Shown here piece after piece: positions 12,161 through 23,359 of a stretch of 64,000 nt of DNA. Made by a program: the position numbers and the translations under genes. The stretch covers positions 76,312,515 through 76,376,514 of the forward strand of contig NC_134456.1 of the NCBI RefSeq assembly GCF_047948215.1. Reading direction: 5' to 3'. A model generated the notes under the pieces. That model was given only the letters and a program-made list of their open reading frames with translations, ran no database searches and was not told where the DNA came from. Position 1 is the stretch's first letter, and each line of letters starts with the position of its first letter. The DNA is from Lycorma delicatula. Taxonomy: Eukaryota; Arthropoda; Insecta; Hemiptera; Fulgoridae.

Positions 12161-12722
12161 TCGCCTACAATCGTTTCGACTGTAACACTTAGCTGACATG
12201 TACAAGTAATTACATACTATCATACAGTTTTGGATTATCGGATAAGAAATGTGTCAGTATTAGAAAGAAATATGAAGTATAAGTTGTAACAGAAGTTTTA
12301 CCCTCTGTATTCATTAAGCATTTATTATTCCCAGAAAACTCTATAATACAAATTACTTGGAATGAATGGGGCTTACTACAATAGGCCTGCTTTTTATAAT
12401 CTAAACTATCAAACAGATGATTAAATTACCTTCATAACAATTTGTTCCTATTATTAGTTATTATAAAATTATAATTAGTTATAATCTTTAATTTTTATTT
12501 TCCATTCATTTATTTAAATCATTTTAATAAAAAGGAGAAAACGTTTGTAATCAGAGTCTCAAAATTCTTGATTACAGGAAAAAAAATGAAAGTTTATACG
12601 GCACTGACGGATAATTACAGTAGAACTGCAGACTTTCATCAGATTCTACACGCAAAGAAATCATACGGTCAAATAAAAATGCTAAATGAACAATTGCATA
12701 ATGTTTAAAAACAAAATATTTT
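12161..12722. other. AT-rich non-coding stretch
   Basis: Nothing is recognised. It is plain AT-rich DNA between the LINE tail and the next SINE. Confidence 0.5.
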
Positions 12723-12860
12723 GCGGACTTCCGTGGCTGAGTGGATAAGCGTTTCGATATTTCGTGCGGAGGTTCCGGGTTTGAATCCCGGTCAGGCATC
12801 TTTTCATATGCTACCAATTTCTACTGGAATAATGACCATCGCTGTTGATACTCACTGCTT
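12723..12860 (+). mobile_element. tRNA-derived SINE type 2, copy a
   Basis: The tRNA-like head GACTTCCGTGGCTGAGTGG (A-box-like) leads to a perfect T-arm-like hairpin CCGGG-TTTGAAT-CCCGG with the B-box word GGTTTGAATCC, then GTCAGGCATC. No good anticodon stem-loop forms between them, so it is a SINE head and not a tRNA gene. The head shares CCGTGGC..GAGTGG and CCCGGTCAGGCA with the copies at 24261, 45267 and 55143. The body after the head is poorly conserved; the right edge is approximate. Confidence 0.7.
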
Positions 12861-12965
12861 CGTAACAAAAAGATTTAAAAAAATATTTTTAATTAAAAAA
12901 ATTACAGAAGAAAATTAAGAAAAAGGAAAAAATAATTATTGTAAAATTCTTTAATTATTGTAATT

Positions 12966-13002
12966 CTTAATAGGCACAGTATCGAATCCTGTGCCTATTA
13001 AG
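12966..13002. repeat. 14-bp-stem hairpin at the edge of a dispersed repeat
   Basis: Arms CTTAATAGGCACAG (12966-12979) and CTGTGCCTATTAAG (12989-13002) are exact reverse complements with a 9-base loop. The related repeat at 54 kb has the worn form CTTAATAGATACAGTATTGAATC at the matching place, so the hairpin belongs to that repeat family. Confidence 0.8.
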
Positions 13003-13283
13003 AAAGCTACGATTTATTTTTATTTATTTTTTTAAAACCCCATTTTTTCCACTTTTTGGCCCTTACCCAAAGAATAGTAGGAACTTTAAACGAATTCGAT
13101 ATTTTACTTAATAAGAAAGTTATAGTGATATTTTGTTTTTTTCAAAAGCCCCCATTTTCATCTCCATACCCCGATTTTGCCCATTAACGAACTCGACCGG
13201 GATTTTGGGTCGTTATATTTTATGTATCAATTTGAAAGTGATTGGCGCAAAATTACGGCAGTTATCTTGTCCACAAGAAAGTG

Positions 13284-13331
<48 letters not shown>

Positions 13332-13445
13332 GTTTGAGCTGATGGTGGTTTTTGGGTCTCGAGGATGTGAAACGCAAAATGGATGTGTGGTATGTCGAAA
13401 TTTTCCGGAAGTCGAATCATGGTACCCATTACAATAAGTATCTTT
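13003..13445 (-). repeat. Dispersed repeat with internal (TA)n, inverted relative to 54 kb
   Basis: This stretch matches the reverse complement of 54084-54560 over most of its length. Shared blocks include GGGTACCATGATTCGACTTC at one end, AACGTTTATATATA, TTTCTTGTGGACA/GATAACTGCCGTAATTTTG, and AATATCGAATTCGTTTAAAG towards the other. In both copies a long (TA)n tract (here about 13289-13328) lies at the same internal spot. No protein is encoded that I can recognise; it is probably a non-autonomous element of unknown class. Confidence 0.8.
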
Positions 13446-13951
13446 CAAATGAAATCTAGCTAAAAAGATATAAATAACTTCTAGCAATATAAATTTGTTG
13501 TTTCTATAATTTTATCATAAATTATTTTTTTTCCTTTTTGGGTTTTCGTTTTCCTAGTCTTTTTTTGAAGCCAGGTTTATTTTTTATTAAAAGTTTGTAG
13601 TCAATACTTTATTGTATTTCCCTAAATTAGTTAATTAACAATTATGAGTAGACCAAAATTTGTTTACAAAAAATGCAGACTGCAAGGAATTTACGGCTTA
13701 CAAAAAAGGAAAGCCATGCAAAGAATGCAGGAAAGATAGTAGTGCTGGAAATGAAAAAATTCTATATATGTACTATGCGAAAGTATGTGAAATTGGGGCT
13801 AGCGAAAAGCAATACACAAAAAAGAAGACTGTCAAATGTAAGCTAAAAACATTAGCGACGTTCAAATAAGACTATGCAGCACCAGTTCGATGAAAATGTG
13901 GCCAGCATGGGCCCAGTTCTGGCGTAAATTGGCAAAGCTGTTAGAAGTAAA
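13446..13951. other. Non-coding stretch with one unrecognised short open frame
   Basis: A 69-residue plus-strand frame at 13660-13869 has a Lys/Cys-rich stretch (KGKPCKECRKDSSAG) that could form a CxxC pair, but it matches no family I know and lacks a convincing start context. The rest is AT-rich. Confidence 0.4.
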
Positions 13952-15628
13952 TTTTTTTTTGTCTTCAGTCATTTGACTCGTTTGATGCAGCTCTCCAAGA
14001 TTCCCTATCTAGTGCTAGTCGTTTCATTTCATTATACCCTCTACATCCTACATCCCTAACAATTTGTTTTACATATTCCAAACGTGGCCTGTCTACACAA
14101 TTTTTTTCCTTCTACCTGTCCTTCCAATATTAAAGCGACTATTCCAGGATTAGTATGTGGCCTATAAGTCTGTCTCTTCTTTTAACTACATTTTTCCAAA
14201 TGCTTCTTTCTTCATCTATTTGCCGCAATACTTCTTCATTTGTCACTTTATCCACCCATCTGATTTTTAACATTTCTCCTATAGCACCACATTTCAAAAG
14301 CTTCTAATATTTTCTTCTCAGATACTCCGATTGTCCAAGTTTCACTTCCATATAAAGCGATACTCCAAACATACACTTTCAAAAATCTTTTCCTGACATT
14401 TAAATTAATTTTTGATGTAAACAAATAATATTTCTTACTGAAGGATCGTTTAGCTTGTGCTATTCGGCATTTTATATCACTCCTGCTTCGTCCATCTTTA
14501 GTAATTCTACTTCCCAAATAACAAAATTCTTCTACCTCCATAATCTTTTCTCCTCCTATTTTCACATTCAGTGGTCCATCTTTGTTATTTCTACTACATT
14601 TCATTACTTTTGTTTTGTTCTTGTTTATTTTCATGCGATAGTTCTTGCGATAGTTCTTTACTCTCGGCTAGAATTACTATATCATCAGCAAATCGTAGCA
14701 TCTTTATCTTTTCACCTTGTACTGTTACTCCGAATCTAAACTGTTCTTTAACATCATTAACGGTTAGATCCATGTAAAGATTAAAAAGTAACGGAGATAG
14801 GGAACATCCTTGTCGGATTCCCTTTCTTATTACGGCTTCTTTCTTATGTTCTTCAATTGTTACTGTTGCTGTTTGGTTCCTGTACATGTTAGCAATTGTT
14901 CTTCTATCTCTGTATTTGAACCCTATTTTTTTTTAAATGCTGAACATTTTATTCCAGTCTACGTTATCGAATGCCTTTTCTGGTTCTATAAACGCCAAGT
15001 ATGTTGGTTTGTTTTTCTTTAATCTTCCTTCTACTATTAATCTGAGGCCTAAAATTGCTTCCCTTGTCCCTATACTTTTCCTGAAACTAAATTGGTCTTC
15101 TCCTAACACTTCTTCCACTCTCCTCTCAATTCTTCTGTATAGAATTCTAGTTAAGATTTTTAACTAGTTAACTAGTTAACAATTATTTTAACTAGTCATG
15201 CATCAAGACTAGTTAAAATAATTGTTCTGTATTCTTCACATTTATCTGCCCCTGCTTTCTTTGGTATCATGACTATAACACTTTTTTTGAACTCTGACGG
15301 AAATTCCACTTTTTCATAAATATTAACACACCAGTTTGTATAATCTATCAATCGCTTCCTCACCTGCACTGCGTAGTAATTCTACAGGTATTCCGTTTAT
15401 TTCAGGAGCCTTTCTGCCATTCAAATCTTTTAATGCACTCTTAAATTCAGATCTCAGTATTGTTTCTCCCATTTTATCCTCTTCAACTTCCTCTATAACA
15501 CCATTTTCTAATTCATTTCCTCCGTATAACTCTTCAATATATTCCACCCATCTATCGACTTTACCTTTCGTATTATATATTGGTGTACCATCTTTGTTTA
15601 ACACATTTTTAAAATTTAAATTGATGTA
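13952..15628 (-). pseudogene. RTE-like LINE reverse transcriptase, copy 2 (broken)
   Basis: This is a second copy of the LINE seen at 2992-4888, in opposite orientation and with a preserved 3' end: GAGTCAAATGACTGAAGAC followed by a short A run (T run at 13952-13960 on the plus strand). Reading the minus strand, 15604-15323 gives the pre-RT linker (WVEYIEELYGG, NGRKAPEINGIPVELL). 15118-14933 and 14887-14600 carry the palm with RKGIRQGCSLSPLLFNLYMD and LRFADDIVILAES, an intact FADD box. 14634-14248 gives FCYLGSRITKDG and ALYGSETWTI. Breaks include a deletion of about 40 bases after the FADD block between short repeats, a palindromic rearrangement at 15162-15226, and several frameshifts near 14250 and 14940. 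Not functional. Confidence 0.87.
15178..15226. repeat. Perfect 20-bp inverted repeat inside LINE copy 2
   Basis: Left arm 15178-15197 and right arm 15207-15226 are exact reverse complements with the 9-base loop ATGCATCAA. It replaces normal RT sequence between the EEYRTI-type block and the next palm block, followed by repeats of TTAACTAG. The loop word CATGCATC also occurs in copy 1 at the same place (3473-3480), pointing to a local template switch in LINE sequence. Confidence 0.85.
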
Positions 15629-16100
15629 AAATTTAAAAATATTAATCCAAATGTTTTTACAAAATTTTATAGCACTGGTTCATACTGACCCGGTATCTTC
15701 CAAAACGTTATTAAAAAATTTCATTCGATTAAAACTAGTAACATAAAAATCGGTTCATCCATTCTCGAAAAATGGATAGGAAACATAAAAAAACATACGC
15801 TACGAATTGATAATTTTCTCTTTATTTTCAGTTTGTTAAAAATTCAGAATTAAGAAATTAATGATATCTTTTTCTGAAATAATTCTTTGAAGTATAGCGT
15901 TCTAATTAGAAAAAATAGGACCTACTGTAATTAAATAAGTACCAATTGTTAAAAAAACAGTTATCATACAGTCTTACCGATTAAAAGTTAAAAGTAGAGA
16001 TGACCTGGATAAAGAATAATTCAATTTTAATTAAAAAGTTGAAAAAAATATGAAGAGATCTGTTATAAAAATATATATTCTTGTGCTCCCAGAATTTGCA
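15629..16100. other. AT-rich non-coding stretch
   Basis: Nothing is recognised between LINE copy 2 and the broken reading frame that follows. Confidence 0.5.
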
Positions 16101-16111
16101 CACCAGCATTG

Positions 16112-16582
16112 ACTAAGATGGTCGAATGTATCATCGATGACAAATTGAAGAGTCAACCGTCCAAGAGAAGTAATCCTAAACCGACAACAATGAAAAGAGA
16201 AGCACCCAAAAAAAAATATTTTGTGTGACCAACTAATTCGTCTTCGAACAGTGAGAAAAAGGAAAAAAAATGAGATGGAAATTCAGAAGATACAATCTAG
16301 GAATTAGCCTTCGACCAATCAAAAGGTTAAGAAGCTAAATCGCCAATGAAACCTAAAAAACATGTACAAACTGTAGAAGATGAAGTACACAAAATCCCCA
16401 CAAAGGGAAATGCGGCGTCTGAAATAAAGTTGCTAGAAAGAAAGGACTTCAAGGATGGAGCCTCCGAAGGCAGGTCTTTAAATGTGAATGCAGGTACATC
16501 AGCCGCCCCAAAAAGTTTAGCGGGAAGCATGTCGGGTCTTGGCTTTGATACGCTGCTGACCGCACAATCAGAGCTGGCGTAA
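16112..16582 (+). pseudogene. Broken charged reading frame, family unknown
   Basis: From about 16118 one frame runs to 16582 with only a few stops (near 16225, 16270, 16302 and 16331). The last part, starting at an ATG at 16346, is open for 78 codons. The protein is rich in Lys, Glu and Ser (NPKPTTMKREAPKKK, SSSNSEKKEKK, HVQTVEDEVHKIPTKG) with no Cys or His finger and no membrane segment. The sharp rise in GC and the long shared frame suggest former coding sequence. A retroelement ORF1/gag N-terminus or a host exon remnant would both fit; I cannot name it. Confidence 0.35.
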
Positions 16583-17294
16583 GGGAAAACCTAAGTGATA
16601 GAATTTAAGGAAAAGGCGTCGTTTTATATGCATTTCCGACAACATTTCGATAGAAATAATGAAGGTAAAGTATTTTTAATTTGTTTTGAGCGTTTTTAAT
16701 GTATTAGTTTAAACTGTTTTTCAGTGGTAAGGGTCCTTTACATCCTTGTAATATTGTGTTTCTTTGGGTTTTAATATCCCTAGACAAGTCTTTTTAGATG
16801 ATCTGTTATAATAAGACTAGTCTTATGTCTTAAGACTAGACTATGTCGTTAACGATTTTATAAGGAAAGGAATGAAATTTTTTTTTTCTTTTCTTTTTTT
16901 GATGGTGAAAGAGGCTAATGACCACAGCAGTAATGTTCATAAAACTTTAAAAAAATAATAATAAACTGGAATAGGGATCGTAAAAATTTTTAGGTTGTTT
17001 TTAATCTGATACTAAAGGATAAACACCCCACCCTTTACCCGATTTTCATAACATTTGATTGCATAACTTACCCGTATAAAAACAATTCACCATATTATAA
17101 TTATACGTTCATCTACCAAAGAATTCTAATCAGACAAATAAATATATAAATTACATTTTATTTTTATTTTTTTTTTATTTTTGAACCATGACAGTTCCAA
17201 ACATGGAGAAATGAAAAACAACGGTTCCCCAACACAATTCTAATTCTTACAATCCCTTTTTTTATATTATAATAGGAGGGAAGGATAAAATTAC

Positions 17295-17342
<48 letters not shown>

Positions 17343-18980
17343 ACGAGTATATTACCCCTCCCTTACTCCACGAATTTAGATATTAACCTGTCAGTGCTAT
17401 TTAAAAACAATACAATAATTATTATAATGAGAACACTATTAGAAGGTAATTGTCGGTGTTCAGTTACGATGTTCCGAATTTCAATTTTATGGGAATATTT
17501 AAATATTCTTATGTAGATTTCTAGATGTATTACAAGATTATAATGTAAACAATTTATACTGATAATATATGTTTTTATCTTTATTGTTAATTTAATGTTT
17601 TTTTATCAGTATCTTAGAAATTATTTTATTTATTCAATACTTTTATGTTATAAACTGAATGTTTAACTCCTACCACATAAGATTTTTCTTTTGAGAATAA
17701 ATATTTTATGTATTTATATACTACTAAATAACCTAAATTTTTTGTACTGAATTTTTTTCTCCAAATGATATGTGAATAAAAAAATAGGTATGACTAATAT
17801 ACGTATATATGCGATCATACAATAAACACCATAAAACGTATTACGAACGAAAATATTTCAAGCACTCAAAAGGATCATTAAATGTTGCTTTGCAAATAAA
17901 AGAATAATTTCCCAACACAGATAAAAAAAAGAATAAATTTCAACTTTAATAATGAAAAATAAAGCGCAGTATTTATTATTAAAGCGATTTCATACAAACA
18001 TACTAAATTAACGAACTGAATATATAATTACTGAGAAATCTACGGATGAGGAACTGCGCGAGAACGTTTATCGTTGATAACAGGATCGTAACTCATGCAG
18101 GAAACGTACTTTAAATTTACTGATTATAGAATAAAGAGGGATTATATTAAATTTTTACGCGTTTAATTTAATACACTCATAATTTGATAGCTTTGATACA
18201 GACTTATTATAGTAATAACAATAATAGAGATAAAAATAATATTTTTAAACCCGTTTTATATTTATTTAAGATTTTCTTAGGTAATAAATCGTTGAAAGTT
18301 GAGCCGATTTAACTCCATTTCATTTTATATAACCTCTAGCGGTACGGTGTGGAAAATATAGAAGCATTAACTCTATTGGTGTATTACAAAAGCAACATAA
18401 AGAGATTTCATCGAAAGAAAAACGTATATAATAAAGAATCACTATAATAAAATATAACAACGAAATTGGTGTCACTTAATCGTATCTTTTTAAAAAGATT
18501 TTAGGCAAAATTTAAATGTTGAGTAAGGTATTTCTTTATAACATAATGTGCGATTCTAATGTCACGTATATCTATATACATTATTTTACAATAATATTCG
18601 AGCTTCGTATAATCCAGTCCGTTTTGGCTGCCGTATTTGTGAGTGAATGTTACAAAGCAGAGGAAGTGATAAGAAATTTAGATTCACCTCAACGAATAAC
18701 ATAAGAGTTAATGTTTTTAATAAAATAATTTCAAATAAAATGGTAGTGATTATTTCAAAAAAATTAAGAAAAAGTAACTATGGAACAGGATAATGCAAAT
18801 AATATATCGTGTAGGATAATAAATAAACATATTTTAAAATATTAAAAAAAAAACAACCCTTCTGAATACACCTGAAACAAAATTATTAAAAACTGGTATC
18901 AACTGATTCTATACAACAAAAAAAATATAAATTCCATTTGAGACCAAACCCCAGCTAGATATTGTTTTGGTTTTTTCATC
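16583..18980. other. AT-rich non-coding stretch
   Basis: No gene is recognised. A (TA)n microsatellite lies at about 17299-17340. An open frame at 18516-18704 has no recognisable motif and sits in AT-rich sequence, so I treat it as chance. Confidence 0.5.
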
Positions 18981-18982
18981 TT

Positions 18983-19865
18983 CAAAATAAAGAAGCGAGA
19001 AGGGCACTTGATGTGAAATGGAAAGGATCTCGGTCGGAATACTCCATAATCCATGATACTTAGGAGTCCGGCTTGATCGTATATTATCGTTTAAGCACTA
19101 CCGCCTGTAGTTGAAAGGAAAGTTCTCGGCGAGAAATAATATTATTCGCAAACCGATAGGTTCGACACGGGAAATACAACCGGTAGTACTTCGGGCCAGA
19201 GAACCAGTGGTTATGTGTTTTACGGCAGGAGAATACTCAGCCTCATTACGGGAAGCACCTGTACACACTATCATTCTTAGCGTGAACGTTAGCTAGCTTA
19301 GTGTGAAATGTAGCTCTGAATGATACAGTACGCATTGTAATATTTAGTCTAAAACAGACATCAATCGACATCGGTTCATAAGATTTACCCTTTAGCCGGT
19401 ATAGCACCTTCTACAGTAAGACGGAAAGTGATGGGGAAAATGGAAAGAAAAAAAAACAAGCGACAGACAGTAAAAATCCTATGAATAATTATTTGGCTAT
19501 CAATCGTCGGTTTAAATCTACAAGCAGCTTCAACCACAGAACAGTATTTCTGCAGGTTCCACCAGAGACCCGGCGGGAACAGCAGTGGAAGGATTATTAC
19601 CACAGACGAAACGGTTCTCATATCCAAAGATCTCTTTAGAGGACATACAGTACTTATGTGAGCGCGAATCGACTTAGGACAGAGTGGCAAGAAATCGAAG
19701 TAATATGGTGAGATAAGAGATTTGCAGAAAGTGACAGGTGTGATGATGGGGCGATCCAAACACTGTAAAATGTGCTCCTGCGTCAAAATAAGGGAGAGAT
19801 TGTACACGTGAAGAACTGCTGGTACCAAGTGACAAGGCCATCAAAAATGCTGAGCACTAAAGTGG
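18983..19865 (+). pseudogene. CR1/L2-like LINE C-terminal fragment
   Basis: Read with several frame changes, this is the region after the RT catalytic core of a LINE: NKEARRALDVKWKG near 18986, YLGVRLDRILSFKHY near 19057, then KFSARNNIIRK at 19114. This order (N.KEA, YLGV.LDR, thumb block) is typical of CR1/L2-like reverse transcriptases in arthropods. Further on, WKDYYHR near 19590 and a worn CDDGAIQT...L block near 19740, where a C.CG..QT..H finger is expected, mark the C-terminal zinc-binding region, ending near TREELLVPSDKAI (19808-19845). No catalytic box remains, so the copy is 5'-truncated and dead. The LINE call is solid; the clade is tentative. Confidence 0.65.
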
Positions 19866-21499
19866 AGAAAATGATGGTGTTTTTTATTCCCAGATACTGA
19901 AAGTAAGTAAGTACATAAAGAAGAGAATATAGTACTATATGATATTATTAACCTTTCTTGACAACTGTGTATATATTTAGCCAGCGTTCTTTATAATATT
20001 TAACAAAGTATGATGTTGAACATTAAAATATAAGGTATAAAGATAGAATTAGACTTGCTGAATAAAATATGTTAACGTTTAGCCGCTGATAAGGTGGTGA
20101 ATGACGTTCTGAATGGAATGAAACGCAGTGTTTTGCTTGAAAAAGCAGTGTCGGAAACTTCCTGCCACTACTCCCTTTAATGAAAGATAGCAGCCACCAC
20201 TTAAAACGGATAATTTTTTTTTAATAAATCCTTTCTCCAAGTAGCTAGGAATCGAACTAAAAAAAAATCATAAAAATCGGGTAAAATGATTGATCGTATC
20301 TGCACACATCGATCACATGCAGCCAAATAAAAAAAAGAGAGATACCAAAATAAATGTAATTCATTTACGAGGACAGGATGATGTGCAACTTATTATCAAA
20401 CCAAAATTTTGTTTTAAATATAACTCCTTCAAATTGTCTAAAGTAGGGAGAAGAAAAGATAAAACTTCACTTAGAAAAATGGTTCCATATCTTTAGTAAT
20501 GTAATGGGGATATTTAGAAAGACTGACAGACAGATTACTTACTTGTGTACCGTAGCGTACGAAATAAGTGACTCTTAACATCGTCATTCCTTTCTACAAT
20601 CCTTTTATTGTTGGAGTACACACTTTCCTGAGGAGAAAACTTTTAAAGAAACTTAAATTTCTAATTTGATAAGGGAAAGTTCTTTGAAATATATTACAAG
20701 TTAATATTCTTTGTTTAATTGATAATTTCGTAAAATTTGAACAGATTTAAACACAATGTCGTGTTTCAGAATTACAGCGATTACCCTCTACGTAAAATTG
20801 TACTGGAATAATTAATAACGTATGATGCTGAAAATTATATTCTGCATTACGTCAAAAGCACAGCTTAATTAATATATGTAATTTTATTTTATTGTATAAC
20901 GTATTTCCTAATCCACTCCTTTAAAATGCGGTAACTTTGATCATAAATACTTAACACTCCCATGTTTATGATACAAAATTTTATCGAGCAAGCTGTTTGT
21001 TTTTACAATTTTATTTTCTATAATGAGTTTGAATTAAGAAATACGTAAAAAGGTTTCTAACCAAGAGAAGGAGAGTACAAGTTAAATTTTTATATTTTTG
21101 AAAAGCTACACAGCATAAATTTTAACAACTGTCTCAACTTGCTGTACAATAACAAATTTAACTTACTTTGTATTTTATTGTAAGTTACTAAGTTCTGCCT
21201 TATAGCGACTGTGATATACATTTTCTCTAGCATCAGGGAAATCATTGTAACTCTATTTTCCTTTTATATTCCTGTTTTCCAAAATGTCTATTTTTCTATT
21301 GTTGTTCAAAAATAATAAAAGGCTTAATATTGGTCTTATGAAAAATTGTCGACCGAAAATTTTATTTGTATTCATCAGTTTCGTAAAATCAACAAAAAAA
21401 CTCCGAATTTAATATTATTCCGAATTTTTTTTTCTTTTTCCTTTTTAATTAAAATGTTGAATCTGGACAGATACCAAATAATTCAATATTACTTATTTT
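19866..21499. other. AT-rich non-coding stretch
   Basis: I recognise nothing coding. A modest GC patch at about 20080-20200 reads as several short broken frames without a family motif. The open frame 20290-20496 looks like chance. Confidence 0.5.
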
Positions 21500-21628
21500 A
21501 TTATTTTCCTAATGTGTTCAAATAGTGAACAATAACCAACCCCCCCCCCCACATCAATGAAATGGGGATGATATGTATGACATAGAAATCAGCTGTAATC
21601 TTGTACAAACCCAGGCCGACCATTCCTG
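21500..21628 (-). mobile_element. tRNA-derived SINE type 1, copy d, 3' half with unusual tail
   Basis: GATGATATGTATGACATAGA..., CTTGTACA and GGCCGACCATTCCTG match the SINE type 1 body in minus orientation. The tail side differs from other copies: in place of the CTCTGAAGTAATA tail it runs into a C-run and CCTAATGTGTTC/AGTGAACAATAA.CAAC, words also found at 43386-43445. The copy is cut at 21628 by an R1-clade LINE and continues at 22512. Confidence 0.75.
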
Positions 21629-22172
21629 GCAGGTCAGATGCCAATCGACTTCCTTGCTGATGTTAGGAAAAGATCCTGGGAAGCAGGCGGGTCACCCAAA
21701 GACCGGTTCCATAAGGCTTCGCGGATACACTGAAGTATGGCAGAGGCGCTGGAATGACGCGGGTAAAGGACACTGAACTCGCCCACTAATCAGCGATATT
21801 GCCAGATGGATATCTAGGAGGCACGGCGACATGAACTAAGCCCTGAGCCAGTTTTCATTTGGGCATGGGGGATTCAGGGCTTACCTATTCAGATTTGGAC
21901 TGAATCATTCAAGTATTTTCCCCAGTTGCGACGGCATCGAGGTAACGGCGTACCATGTGTTTTTTGAATACCCGAGAATCATCTGAGAGAGGAAAACACT
22001 GGAGGCCAAGCTGAAAGTAGACAGACTGTTTCTGCCTGAGGATCTCAAAGAGATAATGGTCACTTCGGTCGAGTGCTAGCAAGAAGCGCCGGATCGGGCC
22101 AGTACTGTAATGCCGGAAAATTGCTAAAAAAGGAAGAGCGACGGCGACCTTGGCGCTGTCTGGTCGCCGTTA

Positions 22173-22209
22173 GGAGCTTCGCAGGCAGACAGACTGCCTG
22201 CGAAGCTCC
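22173..22209. repeat. 16-bp-stem hairpin in R1-clade LINE 3' region
   Basis: GGAGCTTCGCAGGCAG (22173-22188) pairs exactly with CTGCCTGCGAAGCTCC (22194-22209) around a 5-base loop ACAGA. It lies just after the coding part of the LINE. It could be an RNA structure recognised by the reverse transcriptase, or a recent local inversion. Confidence 0.85.
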
Positions 22210-22481
22210 TGGAGGGTCCCGGGCCACTGGGATCGTCCCGGAATTTATGTAGGCAGCATTCCCGATGATGACATCTGCAGTGATGGCAGCCGTAGGTAGT
22301 CACAATTCACGATGAGAAAGCCGCTTCTCTTCGGAAGTAATGCCTTGCGGCGGTATCGGGAAGGAGGATGGCGGGGCGGTGGTTTAGTCGGTATGCACAG
22401 GCACACATACGCACCAAGTGACATCAAGCGGAAGTTGTTGTGAGTCCGACACGCTCTATCGTATCGGAATATCCGTAATAG

Positions 22482-22505
22482 GATTCCCCACCTTTCTGGG
22501 GAATC
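22482..22505. repeat. 8-bp-stem hairpin at the LINE 3' terminus
   Basis: GATTCCCC (22482-22489) and GGGGAATC (22498-22505) form a stem six bases before the right target duplication, so it is the last structure of the inserted element. Confidence 0.75.
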
Positions 22506-22511
22506 TTTCAA

Positions 22512-22632
22512 GCCGACCATTCCTGAGCCGTGTGGTTAATTGAACTCCAACCACCAAAGTATACCGGTATCCACTGTCTAGCATTCATTTGTATAAAAAT
22601 AACTAACGTTTAGTGGGAATTAAATTCAAAAT
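22512..22632 (-). mobile_element. tRNA-derived SINE type 1, copy d, 5' half
   Basis: This continues the interrupted SINE: CCGACCATTCCTGAGCCGTGTGGTTAATTG, then CCAACCACCAAAGTATACCGGTATCC and a worn CATTTGTATAAAAATAACT. The tRNA-like head is largely lost (ends near TAGTGGGAATTAAATTC). Confidence 0.8.
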
Positions 22633-23359
22633 TGATTTTTTTTTTGTTTAGAAACAAAAGGGACCGTTATTTAAGGAAGAAATTAATTTTAAAAGAAACC
22701 AATCAGAAAATATAATGTTTTTTCGATATAGTTTTTGTTCATAGAAAAAATTACTTTACCGGAAAAAAATACACGTGCTAATAGGACACGAATTAAACTT
22801 TCATAAGATTCAAAATTTATTTTTAATAAATCGTAAATATTTATTGGATGTCAGACTAAGAGACACACATCGAATTAATCGTAAGATGTCAACCGTCGTA
22901 ATGACAAAATTCACTCTACTCTCATAAATTCATCTTTACCTCTGAATCCGACAAATGATTACGAGTAAGGTATTTATGATGACTTCCGCGGTTAAAAGCG
23001 GTTTTATTTGCGCGTTACTCTAAACAAGTCAAGTCAATTCATAAATATCATAATGACTAGATATACAATTATAAACATGCAAACGTTCAACAATTGAGTA
23101 AAAATTCCGTTGAAAAAGTAGTTCTGCTGTTAACTACTTTATAGCGTAGCATCGAAGGGACAAGATCCCGAATTGTTTTATTTTGGCAGTACGGATTATT
23201 TGCTTAGATAACTCTATTCTAATTACCCTTTATACCTTTTAGTTTCTAGTAATTTAGCTTCAAAAAGGAGCCGTTCTAATTTTCCACGTAGACAAATTTC
23301 GATGATATTTTTTTAAATATAAAATTTATAAATTAATAAAATCTTTGGTTAATATAAAA
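22633..23359. other. AT-rich non-coding stretch
   Basis: I see no gene or clear repeat here. Confidence 0.5.

Larger units (their letters stand above)
21629..22511 (+). pseudogene. 5'-truncated R1-clade LINE with 14-bp target duplication
   Basis: An 883-base insertion interrupts SINE copy d. The 14-base word GCCGACCATTCCTG occurs exactly at 21615-21628 and at 22512-22525, giving precise ends. The insert encodes the C-terminal part of an R1/Jockey-group ORF2 in shifting frames: PIDFLADVRKRSWEAGG, EVWQRRWNDAGKGH, DIARWISRRHGDMN, GHGGFRAYLFRFG and a CDGIE-x-H-x-C-type zinc region (HVFFEYPR, last Cys lost). After the coding part come two strong hairpins (22173-22209 and 22482-22505) and no poly-A tail, both in keeping with R1-type 3' ends; R1 elements are known for 14-bp target duplications. 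Truncation and stops make it inactive. Confidence 0.85.

Noticed and set aside
12723..12800. Possible tRNA gene
   Set aside because: Good T arm and D-arm-like region, but no acceptable anticodon stem; it fits SINE type 2.
14455..14777. Plus-strand open frames with hydrophobic stretches resembling membrane proteins
   Set aside because: They are antisense to the RTE-like LINE copy 2; Lys/Glu-rich sense sequence gives Phe/Leu/Ser-rich antisense.
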